Assembly (NCBI GenBank): GCA_016744395.1
Contig: JADGEK010000015.1
Coordinates: forward strand, 24,762 to 66,188
Length of the DNA stretch: 41,427 bases
From: Gammaproteobacteria bacterium
GTDB taxonomy: Bacteria > Pseudomonadota > Gammaproteobacteria > GRL18
Reading direction: 5' to 3'
Of this stretch, positions 8,549 through 17,094 are shown piece after piece. Numbering within the stretch: the stretch's first letter is position 1; the number at the start of each line of letters is the position of its first letter. A model generated the notes under the pieces. That model made no database searches. It was not told where the DNA came from and was given only the letters and a program-made list of their open reading frames with translations. The translations under genes and the position numbers were made by a program.

Positions 8549-10255
8549 TTGAGTACACGAATTACAGTTGATCCAATCACCCGAATAGAAGGACACCTTC
8601 GCATCGATGTTGAAATAAATGATGAAGGTCAGGTCAGTAAATCCTGGTCATCCGGCCAGATGTGGCGTGGTATTGAAAATATTCTTATCGGCAGAGATCC
8701 CAAAGAAGCGTGGACGTATACACAACGCTTTTGTGGTGTGTGTACGACCATTCATGCGATTACTTCAGTCCGTGCTGTTGAAGATGCTTTGAACTTAGAA
8801 GTGCCGTTGAATGCTCATCTGGTGCGTAACATCATTCAGGCGGCTCATGCGCTGCAAGATCATATTGTTCACTTCTACCATCTATCCGCAGTGGACTGGG
8901 TGGACGTGGTTTCTGCTCTGGATGCTGATCCAGTGGCCACCTCAAAACTGGCAGAATCACTCTCTGGCTGGTCACTTAATGGTCCTCATGAAATGAAGGC
9001 TGTTCAGGATCGTCTAAAGACATTTGTTAAGAGTGGGCAACTTGGACCATTTGCCAGTGGTTACTGGGGACATCCAGCTATGAAACTGCCACCAGAAGTG
9101 AACTTGATGGCGGTTGCTCATTATTTACAAGCGCTTGATGTGCAGCAATATGCCAATAAAATTGTGGCGATTCTTGGAGGTAAAACACCTCATATTCAGA
9201 ATGTAGCTGTTGGTGGTATCAGTAACTCCATCAGTCATGATGCCCCTTCAGTACTTAACATTGAACGTTTAATGTTGATTGAAGGCTTTATTGATAAGTT
9301 AGATCATTTTGTTAAAACAGCCTATATGACCGACGTACCAGCTATTGGTGCGTTCTATCTGGACTGGACAGGTTATGGCAAAGGAGTCACTAATTATTTA
9401 TCTGTGCCTGATTGCCCAACGGATACCAAATTATTAGACTTTGAACTGCCTGGTGGATATATCCAGAATGGTGACTTGTCGACCTTTAAACGCATCGATG
9501 ACTGGAGTAATGAATACTTCCGCAAAGGGGTTGCTGAAAGTTCTAAACATGCCTGGTATGAAGGTGATCAAGCATTACACCCCTGGAAAGGTACGACTAA
9601 TCCACAATACACCGACTTTCAGGATGAGGGACAGTACTCATGGATTAAAGCGCCAACCTTCTATGGTGAACGTGCAGAAGTGGGTCCATTGGCTGATGTT
9701 CATGTGGGCTTGGCATCAGGTCATAAAGGCTATACCGAATACACTCATCAGGCGGTTGATGTCATTAAGACTGTATCAAAGAATCCTGATATTCCATTAT
9801 CAGCATTGCAATCAACCATTGGTCGTCATGCCGCTCGTGCGATACGTGCAGGTGTTATGGTGGACAACCTGCGCAGTCAATGGCAGGCATTGATGGACAA
9901 TGTGGCGACGGGTGATGAAGATACTTTCAATGCGCCAGAATTTCCAAAAGGTGAAATTTCAGGTGTGGGCATTCATCAGGCACCTCGCGGCACACTCAGC
10001 CACTGGATTGTTATTGAAGATGCCAAGATTAAAAACTATCAGGCCGTTGTTCCGAGCACATGGAATGCAGGGGCACGAGATGCTAATGATCAAATTGGTC
10101 CTTATGAAGCGTCACTTATGGGCAATCCTATTGCTGATCCTGAGAAGCCATTAGAAGTACTGCGTACGGTACATTCTTTTGACCCATGTATTGCTTGTTC
10201 TATTCACTTAGTGGATACCGAGCAAAAGGAAATTGTTAAAGTGAAGGCATTATAA
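8549..10255 (+). CDS. hybC: [NiFe] hydrogenase large subunit, Hyb-type
   Basis: 568 residues, starting with TTG behind AAGGAGAG; no better start exists. It houses the Ni-Fe(CN)2CO active site. The N-terminal ligand pair is Cys62/Cys65 in RFCGVCTTIH and the C-terminal pair is Cys547/Cys550 in DPCIACSIH. After His553 comes a 15-residue tail (LVDTEQKEIVKVKAL) that the endopeptidase encoded next would remove once nickel is in place. The sequence closely follows E. coli HybC (for instance the TTIHAITSVRAVEDAL run). It has no Tat signal of its own and is expected to travel with HybO. It forms an H2-oxidising dimer on the periplasmic side. Confidence 0.96.
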   Translation: MSTRITVDPITRIEGHLRIDVEINDEGQVSKSWSSGQMWRGIENILIGRDPKEAWTYTQRFCGVCTTIHAITSVRAVEDALNLEVPLNAHLVRNIIQAAHALQDHIVHFYHLSAVDWVDVVSALDADPVATSKLAESLSGWSLNGPHEMKAVQDRLKTFVKSGQLGPFASGYWGHPAMKLPPEVNLMAVAHYLQALDVQQYANKIVAILGGKTPHIQNVAVGGISNSISHDAPSVLNIERLMLIEGFIDKLDHFVKTAYMTDVPAIGAFYLDWTGYGKGVTNYLSVPDCPTDTKLLDFELPGGYIQNGDLSTFKRIDDWSNEYFRKGVAESSKHAWYEGDQALHPWKGTTNPQYTDFQDEGQYSWIKAPTFYGERAEVGPLADVHVGLASGHKGYTEYTHQAVDVIKTVSKNPDIPLSALQSTIGRHAARAIRAGVMVDNLRSQWQALMDNVATGDEDTFNAPEFPKGEISGVGIHQAPRGTLSHWIVIEDAKIKNYQAVVPSTWNAGARDANDQIGPYEASLMGNPIADPEKPLEVLRTVHSFDPCIACSIHLVDTEQKEIVKVKAL

Positions 10256-10256
10256 T

Positions 10257-10799
10257 ATGAAAAATATTCTCGTGATCGGTATGGGCAATGTCCTGATGCA
10301 AGACGAAGGGATAGGTGTGCGGGCCATTGAAGAGCTTGAAAACCAATATCATATTCCACAAGGCGTCACTGTCATTGATGGTGGGACAACTGGCATGGAA
10401 CTTTTTAATCCCATTCGTGCTTGTAATCAGTTGATTGTTGCGGATGCGGTCAATACAGGAGCCTCATACGGCTCTTTGGTACGTATTGCTAATGAAGAAA
10501 TTCCACAATTTTTTCAAACTAAACTGTCTAATCATCAGTTGGGACTGTCTGATCTTCTGGCCTTGTTGGCATTAAAAGGAGAGACCCCGGAACACGTTGC
10601 TGTAATCGGCATGGTACCGCATTCATTGGAAACCCAGCTGGGCTTAACTGATGAAGCTAAAAAAGGTTTGGACGGCATGGTAACAATGCTGGTGAAAGAA
10701 TTGGCTAACTTAGGTGTTATACTGAAAAAACGACAAAATTCACGTATCGGTCACTGGCATAAAGAAGCAGAATATGAGGAAAATTACCTGTGTGCATAG
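10257..10799 (+). CDS. hybD: Hydrogenase maturation endopeptidase HybD (peptidase M52)
   Basis: 180 residues. It cleaves the C-terminal tail of the large subunit after nickel insertion. The family start IGMGNVLMQDEGIG carries the nickel-sensing Glu17; the other two expected ligands are Asp63 (VADAVN) and His93 (SNHQLGL), and the DGGTTGMEL motif is intact. It starts one base after the hybC stop and overlaps the following hypC-like gene by 10 bases, so it is firmly inside the operon. Its partner is expected to be HybC rather than the regulatory large subunit, which has no tail to remove. The last 20 residues are a charged extension. Confidence 0.93.
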   Translation: MKNILVIGMGNVLMQDEGIGVRAIEELENQYHIPQGVTVIDGGTTGMELFNPIRACNQLIVADAVNTGASYGSLVRIANEEIPQFFQTKLSNHQLGLSDLLALLALKGETPEHVAVIGMVPHSLETQLGLTDEAKKGLDGMVTMLVKELANLGVILKKRQNSRIGHWHKEAEYEENYLCA

Positions 10800-11080
10800 G
10801 GGTTCCTGTTCAAGTCATCGAAAAGGGTGAGTTTATGTCGCTTTGTAAAGGGCGTAATGGTGAGGAGCAAGTCAATATGATGTTGATTGGTCCTCAACCC
10901 GTGGGCACCTGGGTGGTTAACTTTTTAGGTTCTGCTCGTGAAGCCATCAGTGAAGAAGATGCAATTAATCTCAACAAAGCACTGGATGGCATGCTAGAAT
11001 TAATGACAGGTAATGACATTGATGTTGATCATTATTTCCCTGATATGGGTATACCAGAAGAGCGGTCAGAGGAATCTTAA
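10790..11080 (+). CDS. hybG: HypC/HybG/HupF-family hydrogenase chaperone, operon-specific copy
   Basis: 96 residues, beginning with GTG so that the N-terminus is MCIGVPVQV. The invariant Cys2 of this family, which carries the Fe(CN)2CO group together with HypD and docks on the large subunit precursor, is therefore in place. It overlaps hybD by 10 bases and shares the A of its stop with the next start (TAATG). It is longer than the 74-residue HypC in the second operon and ends in an acidic tail. Two family members in one locus suggest division of labour: this one for HybC, the other for general assembly. Confidence 0.88.
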   Translation: MCIGVPVQVIEKGEFMSLCKGRNGEEQVNMMLIGPQPVGTWVVNFLGSAREAISEEDAINLNKALDGMLELMTGNDIDVDHYFPDMGIPEERSEES

Positions 11081-11745
11081 TGACAAATTTTGTTAATCCA
11101 CAGGATGCCGCAGACACATTATTGCAGACTTTTGAATATATTCTTCGGGAAAACATGCAGGACATACCCATTCTCAATAATAAGCTACAGGTTCAGACTC
11201 TGGGATTTCAGAAGTTTGAAGGGCGTATTATTGGTATTGTGATCACCCCCTGGTTAATGATTCTGATCATGCTGCCCAATGATGACGATGATTGGAATAA
11301 ACTGGAACTGGGTAAAAAGATGCCAATTAAATTCCCATCCAGCAGCTACAAATTTATGGTGAATGATATTGATGGTATTGGCAAATGTAAAACCCATTCA
11401 ATGTTTTCTCCCATGCATGAATTTAATAGTCAGGATCATGCGGTAAAAGTGGCTCAGGATTTTTTGAATGATATAATAGTGACAAGAGAACCCACGGTGG
11501 AAGAGCTGGTGGATGAAGATTTACTGGGACGCATTATGCGTGGTGAAGAAATTGACGTCAATCTGGATGAGTTTGCAATCATAGAACCAGTTAAACAACC
11601 GATTGCACAACCGATTGAAACAGAAGCAACGACTGCTATAAATAAAAAAATAGTTAAGTCTGCTGAGTCTACAACATCGTCCTCAAAAATGTCTCAATCA
11701 ATGTCACGCCGGGATTTAATTCGTGGTAAATTTTTAAGGAGTTAG
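11080..11745 (+). CDS. hybE: HybE/HupJ-type hydrogenase assembly chaperone with C-terminal extension
   Basis: 221 residues; E. coli HybE is about 160. Residues about 10-140 follow the HybE pattern: VQTLGFQKFEGRIIGIVITPWLMILIMLP, then KMPIKFPSSSYKFMVNDIDGIG and the FSPMHEFNSQDHAVKVAQDFL helix. In E. coli, HybE acts as a proofreading chaperone with the small subunit. The extra 60-80 residues are low-complexity (Glu/Pro/Thr/Ser rich) and end in SRRDLIRGKFLRS, which looks like a twin-arginine motif placed at the C-terminus. The start overlaps the previous stop by one base. Assignment is good; the role of the tail is unknown. Confidence 0.82.
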   Translation: MTNFVNPQDAADTLLQTFEYILRENMQDIPILNNKLQVQTLGFQKFEGRIIGIVITPWLMILIMLPNDDDDWNKLELGKKMPIKFPSSSYKFMVNDIDGIGKCKTHSMFSPMHEFNSQDHAVKVAQDFLNDIIVTREPTVEELVDEDLLGRIMRGEEIDVNLDEFAIIEPVKQPIAQPIETEATTAINKKIVKSAESTTSSSKMSQSMSRRDLIRGKFLRS

Positions 11746-11751
11746 AGCAAC

Positions 11752-12456
11752 ATGTTCAGTTTGTTATTTCTGGGCTTACTGATTGGCATGCGTCATGCTT
11801 TGGAAGCCGATCATGTGGCAGCACTGGCTTCACTTGCCAGTAATAATCAATCCATAAAAGACACGGTGAAACATGGTGCCGTCTGGGGGGTTGGCCATAC
11901 CATTACTTTATTCATTTTTGGCGGCATGATGTTATTAATTGGTCACTCTATTAGTGAGCAATTGGTGCAGGCACTTGAATTTTCAGTCGGAATCATGCTT
12001 GTTGTCCTTGGTATTGATGTCTTGCGCAAACTCATAAAAAAACGCATCCACTTTCACAGCCATCAACATGAAAGTGAACAACATTTTCATGCTCATTCTC
12101 ATGAAGGTGAGAAATACCAGCAGCACAATCCAGAAGTACACCAACATGAACATGGCAAAGCCTTTCCATTGCGTGCCTTATGGGTTGGACTCATGCATGG
12201 TATGGCGGGTTCTGCTGCGCTTATTGTTCTGACATTACAAACTGTCAGTTCTACTACACAGGGTTTTCTCTACATCCTGTTTTTTGGCATAGGATCCATC
12301 TTTGGTATGGCCTCCCTTTCTTTTATCATTGCTATTCCCTTGAGGCGATCTGCACAGGGACTTACATGGATGCATAATGGGTTTCAGGGATTCATTGGAC
12401 TTGCAACCGTTATGATTGGTGGGATGCTGATGTTTGAAAATATTCCTCTTTTTTGA
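11752..12456 (+). CDS. Nickel permease, NicO/UreH-like, with His-rich loop
   Basis: 234 residues with about six transmembrane helices. The first helix carries RHALEADHVA, the HX4DH signature (His15, Asp20, His21) of nickel/cobalt transporters. A second conserved pattern, GVGHTITLF, follows. A cytoplasmic or periplasmic loop around residues 100-140 is packed with His (repeated HxH units and HQHEHGK), well suited to collect Ni2+. It starts six bases after the hybE-like gene, so it is the last gene of the hyb operon and most likely supplies nickel for the hydrogenase active site. Metal specificity is inferred from context. It could also be labelled UreH/SafE-like in databases. Confidence 0.82.
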   Translation: MFSLLFLGLLIGMRHALEADHVAALASLASNNQSIKDTVKHGAVWGVGHTITLFIFGGMMLLIGHSISEQLVQALEFSVGIMLVVLGIDVLRKLIKKRIHFHSHQHESEQHFHAHSHEGEKYQQHNPEVHQHEHGKAFPLRALWVGLMHGMAGSAALIVLTLQTVSSTTQGFLYILFFGIGSIFGMASLSFIIAIPLRRSAQGLTWMHNGFQGFIGLATVMIGGMLMFENIPLF

Positions 12457-12522
12457 GTCTTTAAATAAATCTTAAGTGGTTATATGCCAGAGATATAATT
12501 TGGTTGTACTTTTGAAAATTAT

Positions 12523-12534
12523 TCACAATTGTGA
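12523..12534. repeat. Perfect 12-base palindrome TCACAATTGTGA
   Basis: Lies in the 285-base gap between the nickel permease and the diguanylate cyclase gene. It has the form of a dimeric operator half-site pair but no regulator can be assigned, and no promoter was identified with confidence beside it. Confidence 0.4.
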
Positions 12535-12741
12535 GAAAAGCAGTGTTCACGATCGTCTACAATACGCCTCTTAAAAATCTACAATCCAAAATTAAGAATA
12601 AATAATGGCTTTTTGCTACAAAAATTTATATGCGTGGTGATATTTATCGACAAAAAAACTGGCTAGATGTATAATTGTTAAAGTTTTAATCTAAATTTGC
12701 ATTGATAGTTTTACGCACTATTTACGATATAAAGAAAGTCT

Positions 12742-13890
12742 ATGAATCAAAACCTGGTGACTCAACATCTTGTAGAAAAACTGCTTGAAAACTCCTTTCG
12801 TACTCTCATCTCGGGTAATATTGTTGCAATTTTAGTCTGTTTGGCTATCGCTAAGCATACTGACGAAGACTTACTTCTTATCTGGTTTTCTACACTAACA
12901 GTTGTTAATGTTATTCGTGGTGTTTTGTCTTTTCGTCTATTAAAGCACGTTAAAAAAAATCCAAAACTGATCGGTAATTTCTATGCTGCAGGTGCTTTTC
13001 TAAGCGGAATTATCTGGGGTTCCATAGCGTTACTTTATCAGCCTGACATGCCCCTGATTGTACAACTTTATTTTTTGATTACTTTGGTTGGTATACCAAC
13101 TGGTAGTTTACCATCTAATGGCTACTATCTTCCTTGTTTTACTGGATTCAGTGTACCTGTTTTAGGGGCACTTATTTTATGGTCAATTTTTTTAGTCCCA
13201 GAGAATAATATTCTATTTTCCACTTTAGCCATCATTTACTCATTTCTAATAATGCAAGTGGGTAATAGCTACTCAGCCAATTTGAGGGACAATATAAAAT
13301 ACGTAGTAGAGAACAAACGATTATTAATGGAATTAGAAGAACACAATAATCGGTTAGCAACATTCGCCTATAAGGATCCGTTGACGAATCTCTCAAATCG
13401 AAGAGAGTTTGAAACTGAGGCGACAAAATTGATGAACAAAAACAGCAATAGTGATTCAATCATTGCGCTATTGCTTATTGATATTGATGAATTTAAGCAA
13501 ATAAATGATACTCATGGGCATAAAGCTGGCGACAATCTTTTAAAGTCTGTTGCAATGCGGATTTTAACTGCTTCACGAGAATCAGAACTTATCTTATCAA
13601 AAAGATATAAGGCTGCAAGAATTGGTGGAGATGAATTTTTAGTCCTTTACCAAATACCCAAAGAAGAAGCATCTGCTGTCCAGAGCATAGCCAACCGTAT
13701 TCACAACAAAATATCTGCAACAGTATCCCTGGGCGAAAATACCTTGAAACCCAGTCTTAGTATTGGTATAGCTTTATCGCCACAACATAGTAATAATATT
13801 AATCAACTAATTGACTTCGCTGACAAAGCAATGTATCAGGCTAAGTTTTCGGGTGGGAATTGCGTTGTAGTATATTCATCATCTGTATAA
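12742..13890 (+). CDS. Membrane-bound diguanylate cyclase (GGDEF)
   Basis: 382 residues. The first 180 residues hold about six hydrophobic helices, a MASE-like membrane sensor region; residues 185-205 look like a short coiled coil linking to the output domain. The GGDEF domain (about 208-380) has a canonical active site GGDEF at 295-299, so it should make cyclic di-GMP from two GTP. The region before the motif reads SKRYKAARI, without the RxxD pattern at the usual distance, so product inhibition through the I-site is not expected. It is a lone gene after the hyb operon; any link with hydrogen metabolism is only positional. Confidence 0.9.
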   Translation: MNQNLVTQHLVEKLLENSFRTLISGNIVAILVCLAIAKHTDEDLLLIWFSTLTVVNVIRGVLSFRLLKHVKKNPKLIGNFYAAGAFLSGIIWGSIALLYQPDMPLIVQLYFLITLVGIPTGSLPSNGYYLPCFTGFSVPVLGALILWSIFLVPENNILFSTLAIIYSFLIMQVGNSYSANLRDNIKYVVENKRLLMELEEHNNRLATFAYKDPLTNLSNRREFETEATKLMNKNSNSDSIIALLLIDIDEFKQINDTHGHKAGDNLLKSVAMRILTASRESELILSKRYKAARIGGDEFLVLYQIPKEEASAVQSIANRIHNKISATVSLGENTLKPSLSIGIALSPQHSNNINQLIDFADKAMYQAKFSGGNCVVVYSSSV

Positions 13891-14011
13891 GTTGCCCAAT
13901 TAGAGTGGTAACATGACACCTGTAAATTAAGAAACGTATCCGAAGATTTGTAAAAAAGATTCGTTAGGGAAATTCATAAGTCTGGTTTTTGTCTAATAGC
14001 ACTGTTTTAAC

Positions 14012-14911
14012 TCATAATAATTGGTTCTTGTAACGCTCACATTCACCGAAATATATTTCAGTGCTTTTTGACATCGGAGTACGTGCCCGGGTAATAAAAG
14101 CGATCAACCTGACACCTTCTTTTAAAATATGTTTAACCATTATGCTATCCAGTAGCGAAATACTTTCAATAGGTGTGTTATGTTTTTCTGTATAACCCGT
14201 TATATCTTCACCAGCAACCACAAAATCAGTCCACACATCAAAGATATCATCATCCGTTCGTAATGTTTCGCACTTACGATGAGCGGCATGAGCATATTCA
14301 AGGATAAATGGATTGAGGCCAGAGAAACGCGGATCATTTTTAATACACTTAATCATGTAAGCAGATACTTGTTCAATGTTTTTCATAGTCATTGCAATTT
14401 TAATATAACGGCTTTCATAGAAATCATCCACTGACATAATGAAGGCTTTAAAAGGTTCTCCCCACAACTCATCAATACCTTCATCACCATTGCGATGTTT
14501 AACCAGTTTGCCAAACTCCAGTGCTTCTTGAAGACATAAACCACAGGTATGCATCAGATCGTTGTCAGGCAATATTTCAACACCACAGGCTTCCAGATCA
14601 ACAAGATGAGTGAATATATCGGCTGCCCGATTAAATAATGCTCCTGCAAGCATAGCGCCTTTAACTCGTTTTTTTCTGGGATCCTGTTCGGCCTCATAAG
14701 AACTGCGAACATCATCAAGCAATTTTCCTGGTATATTGATACCATGTTCCATATGATTGAATAAACGACGGGTCAATGACTGAATTAAACTTTTTTTAGC
14801 CGATAGGTTGTCCACTGGTGCCTCATAGCATTTTATCCAGTAACCATCATAATAGACTTTAATTTTACCATTGATTACTTTGCGAAGACCATTTTCAGTT
14901 GTTTCATCCAT
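14012..14911 (-). CDS. Uncharacterised 299-residue protein
   Basis: I do not recognise a family. The protein is soluble, rich in helix-forming segments, with no signal peptide or membrane helix. The N-terminus is a short strand-rich stretch (KVINGKIKVYYDGYWIKCYE), then a basic segment (QSLTRRLFNHMEHGINIPGK), a KKRVKGAMLAGALFNRAADIF helix and a cysteine pair in HTCGLCLQEALE. Later there is an EYAHAAHRKCETL segment. Isolated Cys and His residues could bind metal but form no known motif. It sits alone on the minus strand between the diguanylate cyclase and an AEC permease, with 100-220 bases of non-coding DNA on each side, so it probably has its own promoter. The open frame and protein-like composition make it a real gene. 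Confidence 0.75.
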   Translation of the reverse strand: MDETTENGLRKVINGKIKVYYDGYWIKCYEAPVDNLSAKKSLIQSLTRRLFNHMEHGINIPGKLLDDVRSSYEAEQDPRKKRVKGAMLAGALFNRAADIFTHLVDLEACGVEILPDNDLMHTCGLCLQEALEFGKLVKHRNGDEGIDELWGEPFKAFIMSVDDFYESRYIKIAMTMKNIEQVSAYMIKCIKNDPRFSGLNPFILEYAHAAHRKCETLRTDDDIFDVWTDFVVAGEDITGYTEKHNTPIESISLLDSIMVKHILKEGVRLIAFITRARTPMSKSTEIYFGECERYKNQLL

Positions 14912-15128
14912 GTTATGTCGATGCCCCTGATATTTAACTATTCTTATAATGAATAATAACTGAGAATACTAAAATTGCCAGACTTAAATCAGACTTTCAT
15001 TGCCATCATTGAAATTTAAGTTATTAAATTAGCTATTCACTTTATCAAATCATCAAGGCTCAGATATTTTCAGTTATATTTAATTTATCAGGTTAGCTGA
15101 ACGAACGTTTATGGGTTTGTCTTTTTTC

Positions 15129-16079
15129 TTAATTCAGCAAGATTTGTGCTATTAGCGGCATGATAAGGAAGGCTAATAAGGTTTGGAAGGTTATAATTGA
15201 AGCCATTGTCTCAGTATCACCTCCTAATTGTCGTGCAAGAATGTAGGCCGAAGGAGCTGTTGGTGTCATAAAAATAATTATAAGTACTCCAGCTGCAATA
15301 CCAGTGAGGCTAGTATGGTAAATCAGTAGTACTGTGATCAGTGGTTTCAGTCCGAACTGAACTATTGAAGAGATTGTAATGGGCATCATGTGTCCACGGA
15401 TCATTTCTGGTTTTAAGGCAGCACCTACCGCCAGAAGACCAAAGGGTAGGGCGGCACGACCAATAATCTCTAAAATATCTCCTGTTATGCCAGGTAGGCC
15501 AATGCCGCTTAGACTAAGAAACCAGCCTAATGTACAAGCAATGATGAGAGGGTTTCCTGCAACTTCACGGATAAAGGGAACAATACCTTTGAGTTTCACC
15601 TTACCCCATATAATAAAGACTGAGATGCATAACAGATTGACCAGTACGATCATGAATCCAGCAGCAATAGAAGCCATTGCTAAACCATCAGTTCCATACA
15701 AGCCTTGTGCCACAGCAAATGCGATATAGGTGTTAAAACGTACACCTCCCTGGAAGATTGAGGTGAATGTCGCATTATTTACGGAAGCAATCTTTTGATG
15801 GAAAATGATAAGTACTATCGCTGAAATTAGCAATGTACCCATAACAATCAATAGTATGGATGACCAGGAACTACCAATGATATTTTGATCACCGAGTGTT
15901 CGAATCAGTAGAGCTGGAAACAAAATAAAATAAGTGAGTTTTTCTATTCCTGACCAGACTTCATCTGATAAAAAATGAATTTTTTTTAAGCCATATCCAA
16001 TAAAAATAAGCACCATTATTGGGATGAGAGCAGTTGAGAATGTATTCAAAGACAATATCTCCGAAAGAGTATTACGCAA
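15129..16079 (-). CDS. AEC-family (auxin efflux carrier-like) permease
   Basis: 316 residues with about ten transmembrane helices arranged as two halves. The N-terminal half opens with LIPIMVLIFIGYGLKK, and the C-terminal half contains GLLAVGAALKPE and TAPSAYILARQLGGD, both typical of bacterial AEC transporters. These proteins move small organic anions (malonate, malate and similar) or amino acids across the inner membrane; the substrate here is unknown. It is a single gene on the minus strand. A four-fold heptamer repeat (16133-16160) lies just upstream of its start. Confidence 0.88.
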   Translation of the reverse strand: MRNTLSEILSLNTFSTALIPIMVLIFIGYGLKKIHFLSDEVWSGIEKLTYFILFPALLIRTLGDQNIIGSSWSSILLIVMGTLLISAIVLIIFHQKIASVNNATFTSIFQGGVRFNTYIAFAVAQGLYGTDGLAMASIAAGFMIVLVNLLCISVFIIWGKVKLKGIVPFIREVAGNPLIIACTLGWFLSLSGIGLPGITGDILEIIGRAALPFGLLAVGAALKPEMIRGHMMPITISSIVQFGLKPLITVLLIYHTSLTGIAAGVLIIIFMTPTAPSAYILARQLGGDTETMASIITFQTLLAFLIMPLIAQILLN

Positions 16080-16132
16080 AGGGAAAGACTTAATTAATAA
16101 GCATTGTCTGTAAGTATAGCAATAATCATCAT

Positions 16133-16160
16133 CAGTATTCAGTATTCAGTATTCAGTATT
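16133..16160. repeat. Tandem repeat, four perfect copies of CAGTATT
   Basis: Four uninterrupted copies of the heptamer CAGTATT occupy the gap between the divergent AEC permease and glutamine amidotransferase genes, followed by a T-rich stretch. Short perfect tandem repeats in a promoter region can change copy number by slippage and alter spacing. No such effect can be seen from sequence alone. Confidence 0.85.
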
Positions 16161-16271
16161 TTTATTTTAGGTTTATGCTAACATGTGTGACATGATGGTT
16201 TAAATGTTTCTATTATTTATTTGAGTCTTACGTATAAACCTAATTTCTTAATCTGCATAAATATATTGAAA

Positions 16272-17009
16272 ATGAATAAACCCTTTCTTATCTTCCAACT
16301 TCGACCAGAAGACGATGTCTCTGATAACGAACTTGCATCAATCTTAAAATACAGTGGTCTTAAAGAAAAAAACATTCATCGCATTCGCCTTGAAAAGAAG
16401 GGTATTCCACAAGACTTGTCATTAGAAGATTACTGTGCAGTGATTGTCGGTGGAAGCCCTTTTGATCTGAGTACACCAGAAGTAAATAAGTCTGCTATTC
16501 AGAAAAAAATAGAATGTGATTTTGAGCGCTTATTTGGTGTTATCGTAAAAAATGATTTTCCCTTTCTGGGAGCATGCTCTGGAAATGGTTTATTAGGTTC
16601 CTATCTAGGGGCTTCAATTTCGACACGATTTGGAGAACCTGTCTCCTGCGTTACCTTAACTCTGACTGAGGAAGGAAAAAATGATACGTTACTTTCAGGT
16701 TTTCCTGAGAAAATATCTGTATTGTTGGGTCATAAAGAAGCCTGTGACAGTCTTCCTAACGGTGCAGTTTTATTGATGACTGGAACTAGCTGCCCTGTAC
16801 AAATGTTTCGTATTGGTGAAAATGTCTATGCCACACAATTTCACCCCGAAGGTGATAGTGAAGGCTTTATCATGCGAATAAATGCCTATAAACATCATGG
16901 TTATTTTCAACCCAATAAGGCAGAATCTTTGATTGAGGTTGTTAGCCAGCATAATACCCCGTATGCACAGAAAATATTGAAACGCTTTGTGGACCGCTAT
17001 GCTGGTTGA
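16272..17009 (+). CDS. Class I glutamine amidotransferase domain protein
   Basis: I chose ATG 16272; the upstream TTG at 16221 gives 17 extra residues that do not look like the family. 245 residues. The catalytic Cys is probably Cys102 in FLGACSGNGLLG, a variant of the usual GxCxGHQ elbow. The catalytic His-Glu pair is in QFHPEGD. The N-terminal YCAVIVGGSPFDLS segment fits the fold. It resembles the stand-alone GMP synthase-like amidotransferases that release ammonia from glutamine for an unknown acceptor or hydrolyse related gamma-glutamyl compounds. It has no synthetase domain and no synthetase partner nearby. The substitution after the nucleophile (Asn instead of His-Gln) suggests a non-standard substrate. 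Confidence 0.82.
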   Translation: MNKPFLIFQLRPEDDVSDNELASILKYSGLKEKNIHRIRLEKKGIPQDLSLEDYCAVIVGGSPFDLSTPEVNKSAIQKKIECDFERLFGVIVKNDFPFLGACSGNGLLGSYLGASISTRFGEPVSCVTLTLTEEGKNDTLLSGFPEKISVLLGHKEACDSLPNGAVLLMTGTSCPVQMFRIGENVYATQFHPEGDSEGFIMRINAYKHHGYFQPNKAESLIEVVSQHNTPYAQKILKRFVDRYAG

Positions 17010-17094
17010 TAATGTCTCAGGTTATCAAACTTTCAAGATTATTATTGTTCTCTTTGTTAGTTTATAGTTAATCATTATATGGATAAATTCTCCT

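Noticed and set aside
12600..12625. TGGC...TTGC in front of the diguanylate cyclase gene as a sigma-54 promoter.
   Set aside because: Only six bases separate GG and GC instead of ten.
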